NCBI RefSeq assembly: GCF_002760615.1
Contig: NZ_AWWI01000100.1
Span: 1-64,000 of the forward strand
Direction of reading: 5' to 3'
DNA length: 64,000 bases
Source of the DNA: Puniceibacterium antarcticum
GTDB lineage: Bacteria; Pseudomonadota; Alphaproteobacteria; Rhodobacterales; Rhodobacteraceae
Position numbers and translations under genes: made by a program. The notes below the pieces were generated by a model. It saw only the letters and a program-made list of their open reading frames with translations, was not told the origin of the DNA and did not search any database. This document shows positions 57,261 through 64,000 of the stretch, piece by piece (position 1 is the first letter of the stretch; each line of letters starts with the position of its first letter).

Positions 57261-57866
57261 GTGGCAAGAGGTTGGTTTGCGGGGATGGTCTGCGGCGCGA
57301 TGGTCGCGGTGATCGGGGCGGCAGGACTGTCTCTTTATGCCGATATACCGCTTGGCGACGCTGAGGATGCGGCGCAACGTTCCACTACCTCGGATGAGGC
57401 GCAGCTGCCGACCACGCCTCCGCTGCGCTTTTTTGAAGAAACGCCCAACGACCCATCGCTCGCCAAGGCGCCTGTGCCGCCTGCATTGCGACAGTCTGAA
57501 AGTTCAGCGCTGTCTGCTCCCCTTGCGGGAGCGCCGGATATACCACCTGAGGCTGGAAAAGAGCCGCTGAAGACAGAAGACGGATCAATGCCGGACGTCG
57601 CCAAGGACGGTACTGCCCTGACATCGCCGCAGTCCCCCGATGACGCAGAAAAAGCCTCTGTCTCGACAGACGCGGCCACAGCGCCGACCATTCAGCGCAC
57701 CGCGCCCGCCGCGCTGAATGTGGGGCCGAGAGTGACCAGCGAACCGATGCAACCCCCGGCACCACAGGTGCCCCAAGACACCGGCGGTTTGGTTCTCAGC
57801 AATGACGGGGCTCTTGGTGCGCAGTCTCAGACTTCAGAAGATCCCGCGACAATGGTCAAGCCATAA
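57261..57866 (+). CDS. N-terminal part of a membrane-anchored envelope protein, apparently truncated
   Basis: This 201-residue protein starts at a GTG (MARGWFAGMVCGAMVAVIGA, a single N-terminal membrane segment at about 5-28). A long Pro/Ala/Ser/Glu-rich disordered region follows to the end. It resembles the N-terminal region of the roseobacter divergent polysaccharide deacetylase proteins, which usually continue into a catalytic domain. Here the frame ends (GCCATAA) with no such domain, and the next recognisable sequence is an unrelated pseudogene. It might be a complete small protein in its own right. GAGAGGGA lies upstream. It is divergent from trpG. Confidence 0.5.
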   Translation: MARGWFAGMVCGAMVAVIGAAGLSLYADIPLGDAEDAAQRSTTSDEAQLPTTPPLRFFEETPNDPSLAKAPVPPALRQSESSALSAPLAGAPDIPPEAGKEPLKTEDGSMPDVAKDGTALTSPQSPDDAEKASVSTDAATAPTIQRTAPAALNVGPRVTSEPMQPPAPQVPQDTGGLVLSNDGALGAQSQTSEDPATMVKP

Positions 57867-57880
57867 AATACTGCGCCTTT

Positions 57881-58544
57881 TAGCTCACCAAGTGCCTCAT
57901 GGAGGTCTCTAGGCCGCCGTAGCCCTTCAGGCGCCTCACGAACGCCAGGTGAATGTGTTTAGCATGGTGCTCGCCAAACATGTCAGGCCGGATCGTCGGT
58001 TTGCGCCTGACAAACCAGTTTTTCGTAATTGCCGAAATAAGTCTCCCTCAGCTCCGGACGTCGGTTAAGCCAAGCGGCTGTCAGACAAAGTAATCAAATT
58101 GGCGCAACAAGAAATCTGTGAGATTAAAGGCCCTGATCTCGTCCCAACTGGAAAACACATTGTTACCCTCGAAAAAGCTGTAGCAATGGGTTCTTGGAAG
58201 CATTTCGACATCCATTCCAGCACAAGCAGTCCGCAACAGACCACTGGTGCCGCAATCTCCATGAAGCACATGGATGGTGTCTTAGTGCTCCGCGTGCCTC
58301 TTAACAGCGTCGCGCACCGCTTGGGTGATTTTTTTGCGGGTGGTTTTGCAGGATCGCGGGCAGACAAGTGAGGTAGATATGGGCCCACCTATTCTGCTCT
58401 TTCAGATCCAGTAATTCGCGCGCCAAGACTACGCAGGCGATCAAAAAATATGCTACCCGTACCTTTGGTACGCAGTCCAATGCGAGTCAGAGCCGTATCC
58501 TTGGGGCGGTCGCTGGATGCGGTTCTAAGGGTGGCTGTCGTCAT
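57881..58544 (-). pseudogene. Decayed DUF1638-family gene
   Basis: Translation on the minus strand in shifting frames recovers the family in order: an N-terminal MTTATLRTASSDRPKDTALT; FLIACVVLARELLDLKEQNR; WAHIYLTCLPAILQNHP; TIHVLHGDCGTSGLLRTACA; THCYSFFEG; FNLTDFLLRQFDYF; PELRETYFGNYEKLVCQAQT; and a C-terminal FVRRLKGYGGLETSMRHLVS. At least four frameshifts and one internal stop interrupt it, so it cannot be translated as one protein. DUF1638 genes commonly lie beside corrinoid methyltransferases, and the gene 3' of this one is a decayed B12-binding protein. The start (58544) overlaps the small gene's stop. Confidence 0.8.
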
Positions 58545-58698
58545 AAGGCACGCGGCCCAGAGCCCATCTGGCGATCAGGCCAACGGCCATGACCATGGGG
58601 ACGACGGTCAAAAAACCCCAGGCCGTCATCGCCCAAACTGTCAGAGCGGCGGCGAAGATCACGGCTAGAATTGTCAAAGCAAAGGACGTCACAGGCAT
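58525..58698 (-). CDS. Small two-helix membrane protein, 57 residues
   Basis: This intact ORF is too short for a normal gene screen: MPVTSFALTILAVIFAAALT, VWAMTAWGFLTVVPMVMAV, GLIARWALGRVPYDDSHP. There are two hydrophobic stretches (about 5-25 and 28-45) and a charged tail. AGAGGAGATTCGA places a strong ribosome-binding site 7 bases before the ATG. It lies between the two pseudogenes of the corrinoid cluster; similar short membrane proteins occur at this position in roseobacters as far as I recall. Its function is unknown. Intactness while both neighbours are broken is unexpected. Confidence 0.65.
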   Translation of the reverse strand: MPVTSFALTILAVIFAAALTVWAMTAWGFLTVVPMVMAVGLIARWALGRVPYDDSHP

Positions 58699-58795
58699 TC
58701 GAATCTCCTCTCGAAACTAATATGGGGTGGAGAAGGTTAAAGAAAAAGACCCTGCCGTTGGGATAAGGTCCGATATTTGCGCTTGCGCGCTGCAT

Positions 58796-59169
58796 TTAGT
58801 CGACTTTTGTGCGATTGTGTTTGCACAGGACGTGTTCCTTTGCCGTTTCGACAGCCCCGGCATCGTCACGGCAATAGTCATCCGTGCCAATTGCCGTGAA
58901 AAATTCCTCATTCAGAGGGGCACCCCCGACCACAACAATTTAGTTTTCGCGAATTCCGCGTTCAATCATCGTGTCGATGACAACCTTCATATAAGGCATT
59001 GTGGTCGTCAGCGGGGCGGACATGCCAACGATGTCTGCACCTTGGTCAGCACGTCGTAGGGCTGCCAGCCGCGTCCGACAAGAATGCTCACGCCCTCCTG
59101 AGTCTCTCCCTTGAAACCGTGGTAAAGGTCGTCGAACATCTGCTCGATCAGTTCGTCTTCATCAAACAT
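58796..59169 (-). pseudogene. Decayed B12-binding corrinoid protein (methyltransferase cognate) gene
   Basis: The frame begins intact, MFDEDELIEQMFDDLYHGFK, then VGRGWQPYDVLTK to about codon 43. It then jumps, after a deletion of about 100 codons, into ADIVGMSAPLTTTMPYMKVV and DTMIERGIREN, where a TAA (58940-58942) interrupts IVVVGGAPLNEEFFTAIGTD. The end, CRDDAGAVETAKEHV, also matches. The deleted segment would contain the DxHxxG cobalamin-binding motif of the family, so the product cannot bind B12. Length is 374 bases against about 700 expected. Its partner, a homocysteine methyltransferase, lies 2.4 kb upstream in transcription. Confidence 0.85.
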
Positions 59170-59450
59170 GCGGTGTTTCCTTTGTGCCGGTGACACGCGC
59201 GCTTGGTCCCTTTGACACAGCCTCCTGCTCGCTTTCTGTCCGCGCCGATTGGCGGATAGCGACGCGCCTTGCACGTTCCCCGACTTTTACCCGGGCAGCG
59301 CAGACGCTTGGCACAATTACAAGTCTGACGATTGCGCGCATTCGTTCTTTATTCTGGATGGTTCCCCACATCCCGCTGATCCCAGTGCCAAACGAACGAT
59401 GCAGACATATGAGGCACAGTCCCGACGACCGTCCGGGTGGGGTCATGCCC
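59170..59450. other. Gap between the corrinoid pseudogene and the SLC13 transporter
   Basis: Two overlapping plus-strand frames here (for example 59249-59533, MADSDAPCTFPDFYPGSADA) have no recognisable domain and run into the transporter gene. I see no promoter-type element that I can name. Confidence 0.35.
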
Positions 59451-61238
59451 TCAGCCAGCTAGTGGAAAAAAAACCGATATTGCCAGGATCGAAGCGATCC
59501 CCACCACGATGTTCATCGGTATACCGATCTTGAGGAAGTCAGCAAAACGATAAGCCCCCGCACCATAAACGAGAGTGTTGGTCTGATACCCTATCGGAGT
59601 TGCAAAGCTGGCGGAGGCCCCCACCATCACCGCGACAACAAAGGCGCGGGGATCCAGACCCAACGTCGTGGCCAGACTGATGGCGATTGGCGTCAGGATG
59701 ACCGCGACCGCATTGTTGGTCACCAGCTCCGTCAACACCGAGGTCAGCGCATAGACCGCCGCAAGCGCAAGAAGTGGAGGAAGACCCCCGAGATGAGGCG
59801 CGATGACAGAGACGACCGTTTCCACCGCACCGGTTGCTTCCAGTCCCGCGCCGATAATCAGCATCGAAAAGATCAGGATCAGGATGGACGCGTCGATTGA
59901 TCCCCAGGCCTCGTCATTGTCGATGCAGCGCAGAACTAGAATTCCGGCCACGGCAAGAAGGGCCAGAATGCCGATCGGCATGATATTGAAAGCGGCGAGG
60001 ACAACAACCGTTAGAATCGCCAGTACGGCGACGGGGGCCTGCTTACGCCGATAGGGTCGCCCGGAGGGTCCCGATACCGCGACAAGATCACCGCTGCGCG
60101 ACAAGGATTCAAACGCTTCGGCGGGACCCTCCAGCAACAGACGATCCGCCGGTTTGAGCTTCGTACTTGGCAGGTCAGCGCCGGCAATGTGGCGGTGGCG
60201 GCTGACGGCAATGACGCGGACGCCATAACGTCCGCCAAGGCCCAGTTGCGCGAGCGGCACGCTGGTGAGACCGCGACGCGGGGCGACCATCGCTTCGGCC
60301 AGAATCAACGGGGATTCTGACTGACCGGGCATCTTTCGGGTGGTGCCGATGCGCAGGCCAGCCATGTGATAGAGGGTCAGCGCCTCAGACGTGGTGGTCA
60401 TCAGGATCAGCGCATCGCCTTTGCGCAGCTCTATCTCGGACAGGCCACTGCGCTGGATGCGCGCACCCCGGCGCAGCCCTGTCAGTCGGATATTTGGCCT
60501 ATTCAAGTCAGCGACCTCTGCGATCCGCTGCCCGATGAAGGGCGCATCTTCCAGCAGAGTGACCTCGGTCAGGAAATCAGGCTCCACATCAAGGGCCGCA
60601 CTTGTTTCGTTCCGCGACGGAAGCAGGCGGCGCCCGACGAGCAGAAGGAAGGAAATACCAGAAACGGCGGCGATGATCCCGACCGGGGCAATTTCGAAGA
60701 TGCCGAACGCATCAAGCCCTGCATTGCGCGCCACCCCGTCCACAAGCAGGCTTGTCGACGTGCCGATGAGTGTGAAGGTCCCGCCGAGAATGGACACATA
60801 CGAGAGAGGTATCAAAAGCTTGGTCGGGGCGAGGTTGAGCGCACCGGCAAGACGGATGACAATTGGGATCAGCACAAGGACAAGCGGCGTGTTGTTCACG
60901 AAACCCGAGGCGATCAGCGCAACGGCAAAGAATCCGGCAAGACCGATCATAGGAGCGGTACGTGCGCGGGCGATGACCACGTCCGCCAGCGCATCGATCA
61001 CGCCGGTGCGCACAAGCGCACCCGACAGAACAAACATCGCACCAATCGTGATCGGCGCAGAGTTCGCGAAGACATCCATCACCTGATCCGTCGGGACGAG
61101 TCCCAGAATGATAAAAAGCGCCGCTCCTGCCGCAGCAGTGACATCTGGCGGATAGCGCTCGGAGGCGAAGGCGACAAAAAGACCAAACACCAGAGTGAGC
61201 GCCAGAAGGGCGTCATGCTCTGCAATCCAGGACATCAT
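59451..61238 (-). CDS. SLC13/DASS-family ion transporter with TrkA-C domains
   Basis: This 595-residue protein has an N-terminal transporter half (helices up to about 190, with PITIGAMFVLSGALVRTGVI, GFVNNTPLVLVLIPIVIRL and SYVSILGGTFTLIGTSTSLL). Two soluble RCK_C/TrkA-C domains follow (about 205-400, FIGQRIAEVADLNRPNIRL, and VIAVSRHRHIAGADLPSTKL), and then a second transporter half with LTELVTNNAVAVILTPIAIS. The family moves sodium with dicarboxylates, sulfate or similar anions. Domain order resembles the proposed sulfate/anion permeases. The ATG at 61238 follows AGGAG by 9 bases. It sits between the two halves of a decayed corrinoid cluster and may have been inserted there. Confidence 0.85.
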   Translation of the reverse strand: MMSWIAEHDALLALTLVFGLFVAFASERYPPDVTAAAGAALFIILGLVPTDQVMDVFANSAPITIGAMFVLSGALVRTGVIDALADVVIARARTAPMIGLAGFFAVALIASGFVNNTPLVLVLIPIVIRLAGALNLAPTKLLIPLSYVSILGGTFTLIGTSTSLLVDGVARNAGLDAFGIFEIAPVGIIAAVSGISFLLLVGRRLLPSRNETSAALDVEPDFLTEVTLLEDAPFIGQRIAEVADLNRPNIRLTGLRRGARIQRSGLSEIELRKGDALILMTTTSEALTLYHMAGLRIGTTRKMPGQSESPLILAEAMVAPRRGLTSVPLAQLGLGGRYGVRVIAVSRHRHIAGADLPSTKLKPADRLLLEGPAEAFESLSRSGDLVAVSGPSGRPYRRKQAPVAVLAILTVVVLAAFNIMPIGILALLAVAGILVLRCIDNDEAWGSIDASILILIFSMLIIGAGLEATGAVETVVSVIAPHLGGLPPLLALAAVYALTSVLTELVTNNAVAVILTPIAISLATTLGLDPRAFVVAVMVGASASFATPIGYQTNTLVYGAGAYRFADFLKIGIPMNIVVGIASILAISVFFPLAG

Positions 61239-61530
61239 TTCACTTGTCTCCTGCCTGACGCGGAGGGACCGCGTTCTTTTATGTGAGGGAGAAACGCTCC
61301 GCATAGGTGCGGGTTCCGCTTTCGCGGATGGCGGTTCAGAACCAGCGGAAAAACACCAAAATGCCTGCTTCTGTTGGATTTTAGACGCCCCGGAATGCTC
61401 GACAGCCAACTTTGGGATTCACGGAGTGCCGCCACACTAAGATCGCACAAATTCCTGCAAAAATTTGTTTGTCTTTCGGTTTCAAAAAAGGCCCCGGAAG
61501 AGGGCATTGCTCTAGTTGTTGGTTTACATC

Positions 61531-62544
61531 TCAGGTCCGGCGACGCCTGCGGCCTTCGCGCCTGGGCGCTGTGTCATACTCGTTGCCATCATTGTCCGAG
61601 GAAAACGGCCCGAGCGTCGCAACGATCTGTTCCAGCGTCGGACGTTCACCCTTGGATCGGGTCTCAAGCGCGGCGCGCATAGCGCGCAGATGGTCAGGCA
61701 TGGTCCCGCAGCAGCCACCAATGATCCGCGCGCCACAGTCGCGGGCCATCACGGCATAATCCGCCATCAGTTCCGGGGTGCCATCATAATGGACATGGCC
61801 GTCGTGGTATTTGGGAATGCCGGCGTTGCCCTTGGCGATGATCGGCATCTCTGTGCCTTGCGCGACAAAGCCAAGAACCGTGCGCAGGATGTCGGACGCG
61901 CCGGTGCCGCAATTTGCGCCAAAGGCCAGCGGAGCGTTTTCAATTGCGCCCACCATCTGCACCATGTCCGATGAGTTGACACCCATCATGGTGCGCCCGG
62001 CAGTGTCAAAGCTCATCGTGCCACACCAAGGCATGCCTGCAAGCTTGAAGCCTTCGGCCGCGGCACGGAATTCCTCGGGCGCCCAGATCGTCTCGACCCA
62101 GAGGACATCCGCGCCGCCCGCTTTCAGCCCCTCGGCGGTTTCGTGAAACATCTCGACCGCACTGGCATGTCTGAGCGTGCCGACCGGCTCCATGATCTCG
62201 CCCATCGGGCCGACGGAGCCTGCAACAACGACGGAGCGGCCGGCGACATCTGCAATCTCGCGTGCGATCTGGGCCGCGAGGCAGGACAGCTCATAAGCAC
62301 GATTCTGTGCATTGTGCAGCTTGAGCCGGGAAGCATTGGCGCCAAAGGAATTGGTCAGGAAGATGTCGCTGCCGGACTCGACTGCACCACGATACAGCGT
62401 GCGGATCTTGTCGGTTTCGGTCGCATTCCAGAATTCAGGGGGGTCACCGGCGGCAAGTCCCATGTTGAACAGGTTGTTGCCCGTCGCGCCATCGGCCATC
62501 AGCCAGTCCTTTGATTCAAGGAGTCTGCTCAGCGCATTTGTCAT
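61531..62544 (-). CDS. Homocysteine S-methyltransferase (BHMT/MetH N-terminal type)
   Basis: This 337-residue methyltransferase transfers a methyl group to homocysteine to make methionine. It starts with WLMADGATGNNLFNMGL, then DIFLTNSFGANASRL, and VVAGSVGPMGEIMEPVG. The zinc-ligand cysteines are in FGANCGTGASD and the double cysteine GGCCGTMP near 295. In roseobacters this protein can be the homocysteine-binding part of a split methionine synthase, or act as betaine--homocysteine methyltransferase. The corrinoid partner genes next door are broken, so the first role would require another corrinoid protein. ATG 62544 has AGGA 8 bases upstream; the frame is open to 62643. Confidence 0.88.
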   Translation of the reverse strand: MTNALSRLLESKDWLMADGATGNNLFNMGLAAGDPPEFWNATETDKIRTLYRGAVESGSDIFLTNSFGANASRLKLHNAQNRAYELSCLAAQIAREIADVAGRSVVVAGSVGPMGEIMEPVGTLRHASAVEMFHETAEGLKAGGADVLWVETIWAPEEFRAAAEGFKLAGMPWCGTMSFDTAGRTMMGVNSSDMVQMVGAIENAPLAFGANCGTGASDILRTVLGFVAQGTEMPIIAKGNAGIPKYHDGHVHYDGTPELMADYAVMARDCGARIIGGCCGTMPDHLRAMRAALETRSKGERPTLEQIVATLGPFSSDNDGNEYDTAPRREGRRRRRT

Positions 62545-62680
62545 GATCTTGGTCCTGTCTGGCCTGCGTAGGAACGCGGTACGTTTCCGATAGATCCCCC
62601 GTTTGGGCAAATTCATTCCCGGACTCAGGGCGTGCCCGGACACCGAGACGCGCGCGCACCATGTGGCAAGGGTGGTCGGA

Positions 62681-62995
62681 TCAGGCTTCGTTCATCAACT
62701 GGTCCATGGCGGTGATGGACAGCTCGGCCATCTTGGTGCGGATTTCGTCATCGCTGACCTTGTCACCCAGATCGCCAGAAACCTTGCGCACCACATCTTC
62801 GTGCCCGGCTTCCTCGAAATCGGCTTTCACGACCTCCTTGGCATAGGTGGTGGCATCTTCGCCGGTCTTCCCCAGCAGCGCGGCGGCCCAGAGGCCCAGA
62901 AGCTTGTTGCGCCGCGCCACTGCACGGAATTTCATTTCTTCATCATGCGCGAACTTGTTTTCGAACGCAGTTTCGCGATCATTGAATGAGGTCAT
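62681..62995 (-). CDS. DUF1476 protein, ATP synthase zeta-type inhibitor
   Basis: This 104-residue all-helical protein starts MTSFNDRETAFENKFAHDEE and contains MKFRAVARRNKLLGLWAA. It ends in VKADFEEAGHEDVVRKVSGD and LSITAMDQLMNEA. This is the PF07345 (DUF1476) family, whose Paracoccus denitrificans member is the zeta subunit that blocks reverse rotation (ATP hydrolysis) of the F1Fo ATP synthase. The N-terminal helix is the inhibitory part. AGGGAG precedes the ATG. It is divergent from purC, as seen in other Rhodobacteraceae. Confidence 0.88.
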   Translation of the reverse strand: MTSFNDRETAFENKFAHDEEMKFRAVARRNKLLGLWAAALLGKTGEDATTYAKEVVKADFEEAGHEDVVRKVSGDLGDKVSDDEIRTKMAELSITAMDQLMNEA

Positions 62996-63274
62996 GGCCA
63001 AGCTCCCTAAGACACATTACATAGACAAGATATGTTGTGGCAGCGGCCCGCCCGCAAGTCTTGCAGCCTTTATATGCAGGGCCAATCTACTTAACTTTCA
63101 AATAAGCTTGGAGTGAGACCTATTTGCCCCGTCAACGTGCGTTAAAAATTGCGCTGAAAATCATTTGACGCCGCACAGTCGTGTGGGCGGTGCTTGCGAC
63201 AGCGATCACCTTGGACTAAGACGACGCAAACGGGCAAACTCTGAGCCTGTATGTTCCTTATGGAAAGAGACCGC

Positions 63275-64000
63275 ATGGCACGCCGCAAGAAAATCTATGA
63301 AGGCAAGGGGAAGATCCTGTACGAAGGCCCTGAGCCTGGGACGATCGTGCAGTATTTTAAAGACGATGCCACTGCGTTCAACGCTCAGAAAAAAGATGTG
63401 ATCGACGGTAAGGGAGTTCTGAACAACCGCCTGTCCGAATTCTTCATGACCGGCCTGAACAATATCGGCGTGCCGACCCATTTCATCCGCCGGCTGAACA
63501 TGCGCGAACAGCTTGTGCGCTCCTGCGAGATCATCCCACTGGAGATCATCGTGCGCAACTATGCTGCCGGATCACTGTCGACACGTCTGGGCATCGAAGA
63601 GGGCACGCCGCTGCCGCGTCCCATCGTGGAATATTGCTACAAGGACGACAAGCTGGGCGATCCGCTGGTCACTGAAGAGCATATTGCTGCCTTCGGCTGG
63701 GCAAGCCAGCAAGACATGGACGATATCCTGAGCCTTTCTTTGCGGGTGAACGATTTTCTGTCCGGTGTGATGATGGCAGTCGGCATTCGACTGGTCGACT
63801 TCAAAATCGAATGCGGTCGGGTTTATGATGGAGATTTTCAGCGCCTTGTGGTTGCCGATGAAATTTCGCCGGATTCTTGCCGGTTGTGGGACATTGAAAC
63901 GGGTCAGAAGCTGGACAAGGACGTGTTCCGCCGCGATCTGGGCAATCTGACGGATGCCTATACTGAAGTGGCGCGCCGCCTGGGCGTACTGCCCAAGAAC
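63275..64000 (+). CDS. purC: Phosphoribosylaminoimidazole-succinocarboxamide synthase (5' part, runs off the window)
   Basis: The first 242 codons of a protein of about 253 residues are visible. It begins [20 protein letters not shown], with the ATP-binding [15 protein letters not shown]. The SAICAR-synthetase signatures [13 protein letters not shown] and [14 protein letters not shown] are present, and [12 protein letters not shown] near the end matches the second signature. It ligates aspartate to CAIR in purine synthesis. The ATG at 63275 follows GGAAAGAGA. purS and purQ probably follow outside the window. Confidence 0.95.
   Translation, partial: MARRKKIYEGKGKILYEGPEPGTIVQYFKDDATAFNAQKKDVIDGKGVLNNRLSEFFMTGLNNIGVPTHFIRRLNMREQLVRSCEIIPLEIIVRNYAAGSLSTRLGIEEGTPLPRPIVEYCYKDDKLGDPLVTEEHIAAFGWASQQDMDDILSLSLRVNDFLSGVMMAVGIRLVDFKIECGRVYDGDFQRLVVADEISPDSCRLWDIETGQKLDKDVFRRDLGNLTDAYTEVARRLGVLPKN

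Overview
The window looks like a chromosomal segment from an alphaproteobacterium of the Rhodobacteraceae, most likely the roseobacter group. The evidence is high G+C, many 4-base stop/start overlaps (ATGA, GTGA, TTGA), an alphaproteobacterial SOS box (GTTC-N7-GTTC) in front of lexA, a TCA-ending gene style, and familiar gene neighbourhoods (trpGDC-moaC-moeA-lexA, comEC, gltX, gltA; zwf-pgl-pgi; argC-ccmE; ccmF-ccmH). I cannot name a species. No rRNA, tRNA, CRISPR array, insertion sequence or complete prophage was seen.

Layout. 1-6 kb: end of cobK, a DNA glycosylase, an esterase, an HNH nuclease, then the lower-loop cobalamin genes cobT, cobS and a CobC-like phosphatase. 6-17 kb: dnaB, pyrE and pyrC on the minus strand, a MoxR/VWA pair, a repeat-rich OmpA-family protein, and purL. 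17-25 kb: a possible minus-strand small RNA, a LysR regulator divergent from a three-domain indolepyruvate:ferredoxin oxidoreductase with a classical LysR box between them, an acyltransferase, murI, argC and ccmE. 25-36 kb: eno, a Fur-family regulator, a DEAD-box helicase, two DMT transporters plus a fragment of a third, a DUF533 protein, a ZntB/CorA-type transporter, SelO, two GNAT acetyltransferases and a nucleoside hydrolase. 36.8-40.5 kb: the zwf-pgl-pgi operon. 40.6-46.5 kb: a PRC-barrel protein, a cupin, an endolysin/holin pair, ccmF-ccmH and an enoyl-CoA hydratase. 46.6-57.9 kb: gltA, gltX, comEC, lexA, moeA, moaC, trpC, ung, trpD, trpG and an apparently truncated envelope protein. 57.9-64 kb: a decayed corrinoid-methyltransferase cluster, an SLC13 transporter, an intact homocysteine methyltransferase, the DUF1476 ATP-synthase inhibitor and the start of purC.

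Most notable observations. (1) Between 57.88 and 59.17 kb, two genes of a corrinoid (split methionine synthase-like) system are pseudogenes: a B12-binding protein that has lost its cobalamin-binding core, and a multiply frameshifted DUF1638 gene. They flank an intact 57-codon membrane-protein gene, and the partner homocysteine methyltransferase nearby is intact. (2) The same 12-base palindrome, GTTAGCGCTAAC, lies 60-75 bases upstream of both eno and zwf, which suggests one LacI-family regulator controls both lower glycolysis and the Entner-Doudoroff entry. (3) A T-N11-A inverted repeat sits between the LysR gene and the oxidoreductase. (4) A G+C-rich mosaic repeat occurs three times between genes. 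(5) An endolysin/holin pair lies beside ccmF, and could be the lysis module of a gene transfer agent.
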